A stretch of 5,457 bases of DNA, taken from the NCBI GenBank assembly GCA_025922755.1, contig JAICHE010000093.1, forward strand, positions 1-5,457, given 5' to 3'. Every line of letters starts with the position of its first letter. Within the stretch, counting starts at the first letter, position 1. Under the pieces are notes generated by a model, which saw nothing but the letters and a program-made list of their open reading frames with translations, did no database searches and was not told the DNA's origin. Of the stretch, positions 1 through 5,279 are shown in pieces. The DNA is from Nitrososphaeraceae archaeon (lineage in GTDB: Archaea; Thermoproteota; Nitrososphaeria; Nitrososphaerales; Nitrosopumilaceae). A program made the translations under genes and the position numbers.

Positions 1-248
1 AAAATGTAGATGGAGTAGTAACACTAGGCGCTATAATTAAGGGACAGACAAAACATGATGAAGTAATTGCCCATTCTACTGCCAAAAGCTTGACTGAATT
101 GTCTTTAAAATATCAAAAACCTGTTTCACTAGGAATTACTGGTCCTGGAATGAGAGAAAGACATGCATACGCAAGAATCAGACCTGTCGCAGAGAGGGCA
201 GTAGAGGCTGTGGAGAAAATAACCAAGGAAATTGAAAAAATAAAATGA
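1..248 (+). CDS. ribH: 6,7-dimethyl-8-ribityllumazine synthase, C-terminal part (5' end outside window)
   Basis: Reading in frame from base 3 gives 81 codons and a TGA at 246-248, with no start, so the gene enters from the left edge. Lumazine synthase condenses 5-amino-6-ribitylaminouracil with 3,4-dihydroxy-2-butanone 4-phosphate, the step before riboflavin synthase, in the cytosol. Visible family blocks are VTLGAIIKGQTKHDE, with the conserved GxTxH segment whose His is the catalytic one, then ELSLKYQKPVSLGITGPGM, then a C-terminal helix with AERAVEAV. The GPGM block followed by a helix rich in Arg/Ala is typical of archaeal RibH. About half of a usual 130-150 residue protein is present. The TGA overlaps the ATG of arfA (ATGA), which suggests translational coupling in one riboflavin operon. 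The promoter lies outside the window. Confidence 0.9.
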   Translation, partial: NVDGVVTLGAIIKGQTKHDEVIAHSTAKSLTELSLKYQKPVSLGITGPGMRERHAYARIRPVAERAVEAVEKITKEIEKIK

Positions 249-997
249 TTCAGATTAGTATTTTAAAAATAATCGGATATGGTCCATGGACCTTAACTTT
301 GGGTAGCGACAGAGAACATGAACTTCAAATGCTACAAGCATCGCTGTATAAAGATCTTCAAAGGCAATTCTCAGAAAAAAACTGCCTAGTTTTTCTCAAC
401 AGGGCTGATGAATTTTTTGTAATTTCTAATGGGCTTAATCTTGAGGATCACATTGAAATTCAAAAACGCCTCAAGGAAAAATTCAATGTTGGACTAGCAA
501 TTTCAATTGGTTATGGAAATACTCCATTTGAGGCAAATCAAAAGGCCTACGAGGGCAAGAAAAATGATGTATATCTAAATGAAGAACATAATATTTTTGG
601 ATTTATTACAACTTCTTCAGAAAATGAAGTAACCATTATGCACTATGATGTTGATGACCTTTCTTCTAAAAGAAAAACACTGTCTCCCTTTGAGATATCA
701 TCTGTAATTTTTAATCTCTATGCAAAAATGTCAAATTATTTTATCGATAAAAATTCTCTCAGCTTTTTCATGGGAGGCGATAATTTTATGGTAGTTGCAA
801 GCGATGAGGGTAAAAAAAATGCTAAAACCTTTGTAGATTTAATCAAAAGAGAAGATGAAATTCTCTTAAATTGCGGTATCGGAACCGGAAATACCTCTAG
901 GGAAGCCGTAAGCCTCGCTACAAAGTCTCTAGATACAATTAGGGAAATTCGAGATTCAGGAAAAGAAAAACCTGAAGTTTATGAATTACGATGTTAA
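245..997 (+). CDS. arfA: GTP cyclohydrolase III (archaeal riboflavin pathway, first step)
   Basis: ArfA opens GTP and removes pyrophosphate to give 2-amino-5-formylamino-6-ribosylamino-4(3H)-pyrimidinone 5'-phosphate, keeping the formyl group, unlike bacterial RibA. The 250-residue protein is close to the length I recall for the Methanocaldococcus enzyme (about 268). It has two palm-like, GGDEF-related halves. Half one has YGPWT (12-16), NRADEFFVISNG (52-63) and SIGYGNTPFEA (87-97). Half two has HYDVDD (133-138), FFMGGDNFMVVASD (174-187) and GIGTGNTSREA (211-221). The paired GNT-x-x-EA blocks show the internal duplication. The start ATG overlaps the ribH stop by 4 nt, and the sequence MIQI then YGPWT fits the family N-terminus. 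Residue 10 is Ile where I recall an Asp in the methanogen enzyme. The 3' end overlaps the next gene by 7 nt. Confidence 0.93.
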   Translation: MIQISILKIIGYGPWTLTLGSDREHELQMLQASLYKDLQRQFSEKNCLVFLNRADEFFVISNGLNLEDHIEIQKRLKEKFNVGLAISIGYGNTPFEANQKAYEGKKNDVYLNEEHNIFGFITTSSENEVTIMHYDVDDLSSKRKTLSPFEISSVIFNLYAKMSNYFIDKNSLSFFMGGDNFMVVASDEGKKNAKTFVDLIKREDEILLNCGIGTGNTSREAVSLATKSLDTIREIRDSGKEKPEVYELRC

Positions 998-2181
998 TTA
1001 AAAATATCAGCGTATTACTTGGATCAGATTTAGAATTTGTTTCAAATACAAATATCAAAATTCAAAAAAATCGGTTTAAAAGAATCCAACCTAAAATAGG
1101 ACCAAGCTCAAAAGAAGAATCTATTGACGGTGAAGGACTACTATTACTCCCTGGATTTGTTAATTGTCATACTCACATAGGTGACTCAATTGCCAAAGAC
1201 ATTACCCTCAACAGCTCAATGGAAAAACGAGTTCATCCAGTTTCCGGAATTAAATCAAAGATTCTAAAAGAGACAGATCCAAACCATCTCAAAAAATTCA
1301 TGCAAAATTCATGTTATTCAATGTTAAAAAAAGGAATCACTACTTTTGTCGATTTCAGAGAAGGAGGCTTGGAAGGAGTTTTGATGTTAAAAGAAGCATT
1401 AAATCAAATTCCAATCCGCTCAATAATTTTGGGAAGACTGGAAGTGTACCAGGATAAAATTGAAATAAGAAAAAATATTCCTTTTCCAAAAAATAAATAC
1501 TCTGATTTAGCAAATTTGCTTTCAAAATCTGATGGATTGGGTATCAGTGGAGCAAATGAAAACAGTAATTCCTTTCTTCGATATTATTCAAAATCTTCAA
1601 AAATCCGAGCAATTCATTCATCAGAAACAAAACAAAGCTTTGAAACATCAAAAAAATTAACCGGAAAATCTGAAACTATGAGGTCACTAAACCTAAAACC
1701 TCACTTTTTGGTTCATATGACATATGCTTCTAAAGGAGATCTTTATGCAGCAGCAAAAAAAACTAGGGGAATCGTAATATGTCCAAGAGCTAATGCTGCA
1801 TTAGCTGAAGGTATTCCTGACATAAATTTAATGAAAAAATGTGGATGCACTATAGCAATAGGCACAGATAATGTAATGATAAACTCTCCAGACATGTTCA
1901 GAGAAATGGATTATCTATGGAAAGTAACAATGGGACTCAAAAAAACAAGAGTGAATCCAAAAGAAATACTGAAAATGAGTACTGTTAATGGAGGAAGGAT
2001 TTTAAAAAAAGACATAGGAGTAATTGAAACTGGAAAACTTGCAGACGGAATTTTTATCGATAAACATTCTATTGATTTAGAACCAATGCATAATGTTTAT
2101 GCATCAATTGTTCAACGAACCTCGGAATCCAATATTAAAGCTATAATGATTGGGGGGAAGATTGTTCATGGTAAATTATAG
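991..2181 (+). CDS. Amidohydrolase-superfamily metal-dependent deaminase; candidate riboflavin-pathway pyrimidine deaminase
   Basis: This 396-residue cytosolic protein belongs to the amidohydrolase superfamily, closest by motif to the cytosine/guanine/S-adenosylhomocysteine/chlorotriazine hydrolase group. What is seen: a small N-terminal beta-sandwich strand set (1-53), LLLPGFVNCHTHIGDS with the metal-binding HxH (H60, H62), GITTFVDF (115-122), AIHSSE with H209 and E212 (the HxxE of ring deaminases), VHMTYAS with H242, and AIGTDNVMINSPDMFREM with the catalytic D293. A C-terminal sandwich segment follows (GVIETGKLADGIFID, 343-357). All expected metal and proton-relay residues are present, so it should be active. 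It sits between arfA and arfC, overlapping arfA by 7 nt and arfC by 14 nt. Inference: it removes the 2-amino group of the diaminopyrimidine intermediate, a step bacteria do with the RibD N-terminal domain, absent here. Alternatives are deformylation of the ArfA product or a purine/pyrimidine salvage deaminase. Family call is secure; substrate is not. Confidence 0.9.
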   Translation: MLIKNISVLLGSDLEFVSNTNIKIQKNRFKRIQPKIGPSSKEESIDGEGLLLLPGFVNCHTHIGDSIAKDITLNSSMEKRVHPVSGIKSKILKETDPNHLKKFMQNSCYSMLKKGITTFVDFREGGLEGVLMLKEALNQIPIRSIILGRLEVYQDKIEIRKNIPFPKNKYSDLANLLSKSDGLGISGANENSNSFLRYYSKSSKIRAIHSSETKQSFETSKKLTGKSETMRSLNLKPHFLVHMTYASKGDLYAAAKKTRGIVICPRANAALAEGIPDINLMKKCGCTIAIGTDNVMINSPDMFREMDYLWKVTMGLKKTRVNPKEILKMSTVNGGRILKKDIGVIETGKLADGIFIDKHSIDLEPMHNVYASIVQRTSESNIKAIMIGGKIVHGKL

Positions 2182-2824
2182 GCCAAAAATAATTCTAAGT
2201 GCAGCAATTTCAATAGATGGTAAAATAGCAACAACAACTGGGGATTCAAAACTTTCTTCCAAAAAAGATCTTATCAGACTCCACAAATTACGATCTAAAG
2301 TAGATGCAATTTTAATTGGAAAAAACACTGTCAAAAAAGATGATCCATTGCTTACTGTTAGATATTCTAAAGGCAAAAACCCCACTAGAATAATTTTAGA
2401 TTCTTTGGGTACAATATCAAATAACTCAAAAATTTTGCAAACAAGTAGTGAAATAAAAACCATCATTGCTGTTTGTAAAAAAATTTCAAAAAAAAATCTT
2501 GAAAAATTACAAAAATCTCCTGTAGATGTAATCGTAACTGGAGAAAACCGAGTCAATGTCAAATCACTACTTCAAAATCTTAGTACAAGAAAAATTAAAA
2601 CAATTTTACTTGAAGGAGGGGGTTCAATAAATTGGGAATTTATTAAAAATAATTTGGTTGATGAATTGTTTATTACTGTCACTCCTTACATTCTGGGAGG
2701 AACAGATTCCATCAGTCTAGTTCAAGGTAAAGGATTTGATATCATTTTAAAATCTACCAAACTGAGGCTAAAATCTGTACGACGGATTCAAAATGATGTA
2801 GTTTTGCATTACACAAAACTGTAA
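2168..2824 (+). CDS. arfC: 2,5-diamino-6-ribosylamino-4(3H)-pyrimidinone 5'-phosphate reductase
   Basis: ArfC uses NAD(P)H to reduce the ribosyl side chain of the diaminopyrimidine to ribityl. It has the dihydrofolate-reductase-like fold of the RibD C-terminal domain. Family blocks, numbered from the chosen start, are ILSAAISIDGKIAT (8-21), LHKLRSKVDAILIGKNTVKKDDPLLTVR (38-65), NPTRIILDS (71-79), ILLEGGGSINWEF (146-158) and LVDELFITVTPYILGG (163-178). There is no N-terminal zinc deaminase domain, so this is the archaeal stand-alone reductase and another protein must deaminate. I chose ATG 2168 (218 residues, MVNYRPKIILS), because family members usually begin a few residues before the conserved P-x-I-x-L-S strand. 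An in-frame ATG at 2150 would add six residues (MGGRLF) and a longer overlap. A G-run, GGGGGGAAG, lies 7 nt upstream of 2168 and may help ribosome binding. It overlaps the upstream deaminase-like gene by 14 nt. Confidence 0.92.
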   Translation: MVNYRPKIILSAAISIDGKIATTTGDSKLSSKKDLIRLHKLRSKVDAILIGKNTVKKDDPLLTVRYSKGKNPTRIILDSLGTISNNSKILQTSSEIKTIIAVCKKISKKNLEKLQKSPVDVIVTGENRVNVKSLLQNLSTRKIKTILLEGGGSINWEFIKNNLVDELFITVTPYILGGTDSISLVQGKGFDIILKSTKLRLKSVRRIQNDVVLHYTKL

Positions 2825-2825
2825 G

Positions 2826-2834
2826 TTATTATAG
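2826..2834 (+). promoter_or_regulatory. Putative TATA box for the Lys-rich protein gene
   Basis: TTATTATAG just after the arfC stop is centred about 31 nt before the TTG at 2861. Archaeal TATA boxes lie about 26-27 nt upstream of the transcription start, so the transcript would begin within a few bases of the start codon, giving a leaderless or nearly leaderless mRNA. No Shine-Dalgarno-like sequence is seen before the TTG, which agrees. The call rests on AT-rich sequence and spacing only. Confidence 0.35.
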
Positions 2835-2860
2835 TTAATTTAGAACAAAAGTACGAGAAA

Positions 2861-3091
2861 TTGGCAGCAAAAAAGAAAACTACAACAAAAAAGAAAACCA
2901 CAAGCAACTCGACCAAAAAAACAAAAACTTCCACTAAAACTAAAAAACCAGCATTTGGTGGATATGCAATAAACTTTGCAGGTAGAAAAGAAACAGTTGA
3001 GCAAGTCTTTGGTAAAAAACCAATTGCCCCAAGTGAAATGACTAAAAAAATATGGGCATTTGTAAAGTCAAACGATCTTTCTAACAGATAG
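2861..3091 (+). CDS. Small Lys/Thr-rich basic protein, possible nucleic-acid-binding protein
   Basis: This 76-residue protein has no function I can assign firmly. Residues 2-29 are a low-complexity tail of almost only Lys, Thr and Ser, with Ala at its start, resembling the basic tails of histone H1-like and other DNA-binding proteins. Residues 30-76 are a compact conserved-looking part: PAFGGYAINFAGRKETVEQVF, then KKPIAPSEMTKKIWAFVKSNDLSNR. The last stretch (S-E-M-T-K-K-I-W-A-F-V-K-x-N-x-L) resembles one helix of SWIB/MDM2-type domains, but a full SWIB domain would be longer. The only possible start in this frame is TTG 2861, because a stop (the arfC TAA) lies upstream with no ATG or GTG between. 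It appears to be a single-gene unit with its own TATA-like element and a hairpin terminator just downstream, as expected for an abundant small protein. A role in chromatin or RNA binding is inference. Confidence 0.75.
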   Translation: MAAKKKTTTKKKTTSNSTKKTKTSTKTKKPAFGGYAINFAGRKETVEQVFGKKPIAPSEMTKKIWAFVKSNDLSNR

Positions 3092-3099
3092 AGAGAAAC

Positions 3100-3136
3100 A
3101 GTTAACGAAAAATTCGTTAACTCTTTTATTATATTT
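3100..3136 (+). terminator. Hairpin with T-rich tail after the Lys-rich protein gene
   Basis: A perfect inverted repeat starts 8 nt after the stop codon: arm GTTAACGAA at 3101-3109, loop AAA, arm TTCGTTAAC at 3113-3121, extended to 10 bp by the A3100-T3122 pair. A T-rich tract (TCTTTTATTATATTT, 3122-3136) follows. Archaeal termination depends mainly on the U-rich tract; the hairpin may also protect the 3' end of the message. The near-palindrome could instead be a protein-binding site for the hemerythrin gene downstream. Confidence 0.65.
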
Positions 3137-3153
3137 CAATTGTTTTTGGAATA

Positions 3154-3163
3154 AGATATAGAT
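3154..3163 (+). promoter_or_regulatory. Putative TATA box for the hemerythrin-like gene
   Basis: AGATATAGAT, within 3154-3163, is centred about 28 nt before the ATG at 3187, which predicts transcription starting at or just before the start codon. No ribosome-binding site is visible in front of the ATG; the sequence there is A/T only (TTTAAAAAATTTA). A second AT-rich stretch at 3174-3186 is too close to the ATG to serve as TATA box for a full-length message. Position-based call. Confidence 0.3.
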
Positions 3164-3186
3164 AAAGGAATACTTTAAAAAATTTA

Positions 3187-3744
3187 ATGTCTACTAATTC
3201 CTTAAGACGAGATCATGATTTAATTGAAAAGGTGATTAAATCTATGGAGACTACGATCCAATTACTTAATGATGGTAAAAAAATTCCTGAGTTTATTTTG
3301 TCTCCAGTAATTGATTTTTCAAAAAACTTTACTGATGTATGTCATCATAGCAAAGAAGAAAATTCTTTGTTTCCAGCATTGGAACAAGCAGGAATGCCAC
3401 GGAATATGGGACCAATTGCGATGATGTTAATGGATCATGAACGTTCGCGCGAAATTGCAAAATACATGGAAGAATCAGCCAAAGAATACTTAGAATCAGG
3501 TAATAATACAAATCTGGTTAATTACATGCAACAATATGTTGAACACATAACTGAACATTTATGGAAAGAAAACAATAGATTGTTTATGATGGCAGAAGCT
3601 AGACTTCAATATGTTTCACAAAAAGTCGATAAAGAACTAAACGATATAGAAGAATCAAAACTCAAGGAAATTGGAAAAACTAGAGAGCAATATGAAAGTC
3701 TAGTACAAAAGCTAGCAGAAGATGTTTCCGAACAAGAAAATTGA
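3187..3744 (+). CDS. Hemerythrin-like HHE cation-binding domain protein
   Basis: This 185-residue cytosolic protein has no signal peptide or membrane segment. The hemerythrin HHE fold is a four-helix bundle that holds a diiron site binding O2, NO or iron. Candidate ligands are spaced as in the family: H10 in LRRDHDLIEKV, H54 and E58 in CHHSKEENSLFPAL, H84 in MLMDHERSREI, and H120, H124 and E128 in VEHITEHLWKENNRLF. The second half of each metal helix has the expected E-N-x-L-F pattern. Residues 140-185 are highly charged and likely form an extra helix or coiled coil beyond the core. It is preceded by a terminator and a putative promoter, so it is probably transcribed alone. It converges on the aldehyde dehydrogenase gene with only 6 bp between the two stop codons. 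Whether it senses oxygen or NO, stores iron or repairs iron centres cannot be told from the sequence. Confidence 0.88.
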   Translation: MSTNSLRRDHDLIEKVIKSMETTIQLLNDGKKIPEFILSPVIDFSKNFTDVCHHSKEENSLFPALEQAGMPRNMGPIAMMLMDHERSREIAKYMEESAKEYLESGNNTNLVNYMQQYVEHITEHLWKENNRLFMMAEARLQYVSQKVDKELNDIEESKLKEIGKTREQYESLVQKLAEDVSEQEN

Positions 3745-3750
3745 TGATTC

Positions 3751-5142
3751 CTATTCTACGTAATGATGGTGCGTAAGATTATCGTAAAATCTAACTGATT
3801 TAATATTTACAAATTCTAGCATTCCGTATCTTGATAATTCTCTTCCAAACCCACTGTGCTTAATTCCCCCAAATGGAATCCGTGGATCCGATAGAACCAC
3901 ATTATTTACACTAACAATTCCTGAATCAATCCTTCTTGACATTTTATCGGCTTTTTCTAAATCCTTCGTCCAGATACTTGCTCCCAAGCCAAATTCAGTA
4001 TCATTTGCCATTTTTATGGCCTCACTTTCGTTTTCAACAATTGTAATTGGAGCAACCGGTCCAAAAGTCTCTTCTTTAGCGATTCTCATGCTTGGTTTTA
4101 CATTTGTAAGGATTGTGGGTTGATAGAAAGATCCCTTTCCCTCAATTTCTGATCCACCTAAAAGAATTTCAGCTCCCTTTTCTTTTGCATCTTCTACGAT
4201 ACCTGAAATTGTGTCTAACCCCTCTTTGCTTGAAACTGGACCTACATCCGTCTCCATTGACATTGGATCTCCAACTTTTAGCTGTGAGGCTTTTTTAACA
4301 AACAACTCTATGAAATCTTTGGCAATATTTTTTCCAACAAAGAATCTTTTGGAAGCAACACAACTCTGGCCACAATTGATGAATCTGCCTTTAACTGCAC
4401 CCTCTGCAGCTTTTTCGATTATTGCATCATCTAATACAATAAAGGGATCACTTCCCCCTAATTCTAGTACGCATTTTTTCAAATTCATAGCGGATCTTTC
4501 ACCTACTTTAGCGCCAGCATTAGTACTTCCAGTAAAAGTAACTGCACTAACATCTGAATCAATTAGATGATTGGCCGATTCTACACTTCCTACAAGTGTT
4601 TGAAATACTCCATCTGGTATTCCAGATTCTGTAAAGGCCTTTTCAATTTCAATACCTGATTGTAAGGTTAATCTGGATGGCTTCATAACAATTACATTTC
4701 CTGCCATCAAACATGGAGCTGCAAATCTGAGAGCTTGCCAATAAGGAAAATTCCATGGCATAATAGAACCAATTACTCCAAGGGGCTCAAATGTTAAGAA
4801 ACTTTTTCTAGCATCTGTGTTTAATACCTCGTCTGTAAGAAAACTATCTCCATGATCTGCATAAAATTCTAAAGCCCACGCACATTTTTCTACTTCACCA
4901 ATTGATTCCTTGAGTGCTTTTCCCATCTCGGAAGTAGCAATTTTACCCAATTCCACTTTGTTCTTTTTTAAATATTCAACTAAATTGTAAACATAACTTC
5001 TACGTTTTTCATAATCTTTTCTCCATTCTGGAAAAGCACGTCTTGCTTTACCAACTAATTGGAAAACTTGATCCTTATCCATAGGAGTAAATTTTGAAAT
5101 TTCCTCTCCAGTTGCTGGATTAACCGTAGTTATTTGGTTCAA
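3751..5142 (-). CDS. gabD: Succinate-semialdehyde dehydrogenase (GabD1-type aldehyde dehydrogenase)
   Basis: This 463-residue protein of the NAD(P)-dependent aldehyde dehydrogenase superfamily probably oxidises succinate semialdehyde to succinate. Catalytic features are all present: N131 in MPWNFPYWQ, K154 in VMKPS, Rossmann motif FTGSTNAG (203-210), general base E227 in LELGGSDPF, nucleophile C261 in NCGQSC, E358 in EETFGPVAP, and PFGGIKHSGFGRELS (423-437). Length, the LELGGSDPFIV block and the C-terminal GRELSRYGMLEFVNIKSV segment match short GabD1-type enzymes. Arg157 sits where NAD-specific enzymes tend to have Glu, which hints at NADP use. The only available start is TTG at 5142: upstream in frame there is no ATG before a stop at 5182-5184. 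The short tail carries THHHYVE. In thaumarchaea succinate semialdehyde is an intermediate of the 3-hydroxypropionate/4-hydroxybutyrate cycle, so this enzyme could link that cycle to succinate. Other semialdehydes as substrate are not excluded. Confidence 0.88.
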   Translation of the reverse strand: MNQITTVNPATGEEISKFTPMDKDQVFQLVGKARRAFPEWRKDYEKRRSYVYNLVEYLKKNKVELGKIATSEMGKALKESIGEVEKCAWALEFYADHGDSFLTDEVLNTDARKSFLTFEPLGVIGSIMPWNFPYWQALRFAAPCLMAGNVIVMKPSRLTLQSGIEIEKAFTESGIPDGVFQTLVGSVESANHLIDSDVSAVTFTGSTNAGAKVGERSAMNLKKCVLELGGSDPFIVLDDAIIEKAAEGAVKGRFINCGQSCVASKRFFVGKNIAKDFIELFVKKASQLKVGDPMSMETDVGPVSSKEGLDTISGIVEDAKEKGAEILLGGSEIEGKGSFYQPTILTNVKPSMRIAKEETFGPVAPITIVENESEAIKMANDTEFGLGASIWTKDLEKADKMSRRIDSGIVSVNNVVLSDPRIPFGGIKHSGFGRELSRYGMLEFVNIKSVRFYDNLTHHHYVE

Positions 5143-5164
5143 GGATCTATTCCAATAATTACTC

Positions 5165-5177
5165 CTATTTATTTTAG
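5165..5177 (-). promoter_or_regulatory. Putative TATA box for the aldehyde dehydrogenase gene
   Basis: On the minus strand the sequence CTAAAATAAATAG is centred about 28 nt upstream of the TTG start codon at 5142. That spacing predicts a leaderless transcript. An AGGAG sequence (minus strand, 5162-5166) lies about 20 nt before the TTG, too far for a normal Shine-Dalgarno role. Spacing-based call. Confidence 0.4.
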
Positions 5178-5181
5178 TAAC

Positions 5182-5199
5182 TTAAAATTTTAATTTTAA
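5182..5199. repeat. AT-only inverted repeat in the tfe-gabD intergenic region
   Basis: TTAAAATT (5182-5189) and AATTTTAA (5192-5199) are perfect reverse complements separated by two T. It lies just upstream of the putative TATA box of the aldehyde dehydrogenase gene, where an upstream activator or repressor could bind. AT-only palindromes are expected by chance in such AT-rich intergenic DNA, so the functional value is uncertain. The rest of the 5143-5279 gap shows no gene. Confidence 0.3.
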
Positions 5200-5262
5200 A
5201 ATAGTTTGGAAGATACTTTCATGAACAGACGCTAAAAATTTATGATATTAGTTATCCCTTCT

Positions 5263-5268
5263 AAAAAA
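5263..5268 (-). terminator. Oligo-T terminator candidate after tfe
   Basis: Read on the minus strand, a run of six T begins 11 nt after the TAA stop of the TFE gene (stop at 5280-5282). Archaeal RNA polymerase terminates intrinsically at short T runs, so this would end the TFE transcript before the aldehyde dehydrogenase promoter. There is no clear hairpin before it. Confidence 0.4.
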
Positions 5269-5279
5269 TCTATATTTGA

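Noticed and set aside
2150..2167. Upstream ATG at 2150 as the start of arfC
   Set aside because: It adds MGGRLF, which does not look like the family N-terminus, and lengthens the overlap; ATG 2168 gives the usual length. It cannot be fully excluded.
2477..2496. Runs of seven and nine A inside arfC as a programmed frameshift or decay signal
   Set aside because: The frame is intact through both runs (they encode Lys-rich sequence) and such runs are common in this AT-rich genome.
2176..2562. Open frame of 128 codons on the minus strand inside arfC
   Set aside because: It lies opposite a well-conserved arfC sequence, shows no recognisable domain, and its hydrophobic stretches are the complement of Lys/Asn-rich codons.
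3329..3511. 60-codon minus-strand open frame inside the hemerythrin-like gene
   Set aside because: It is fully covered by the conserved HHE-domain coding sequence and has no promoter or family features.
4113..4570. Two plus-strand open frames (4113-4298 and 4211-4570) opposite the aldehyde dehydrogenase
   Set aside because: They overlap each other and lie opposite catalytic blocks of the dehydrogenase; their Leu/Ser/Pro-rich composition is a complement artefact.
5143..5279. A small gene or RNA in the gap between tfe and the aldehyde dehydrogenase
   Set aside because: No open frame with family features or stable structured RNA is apparent; only promoter-like AT-rich elements and a T run are seen.
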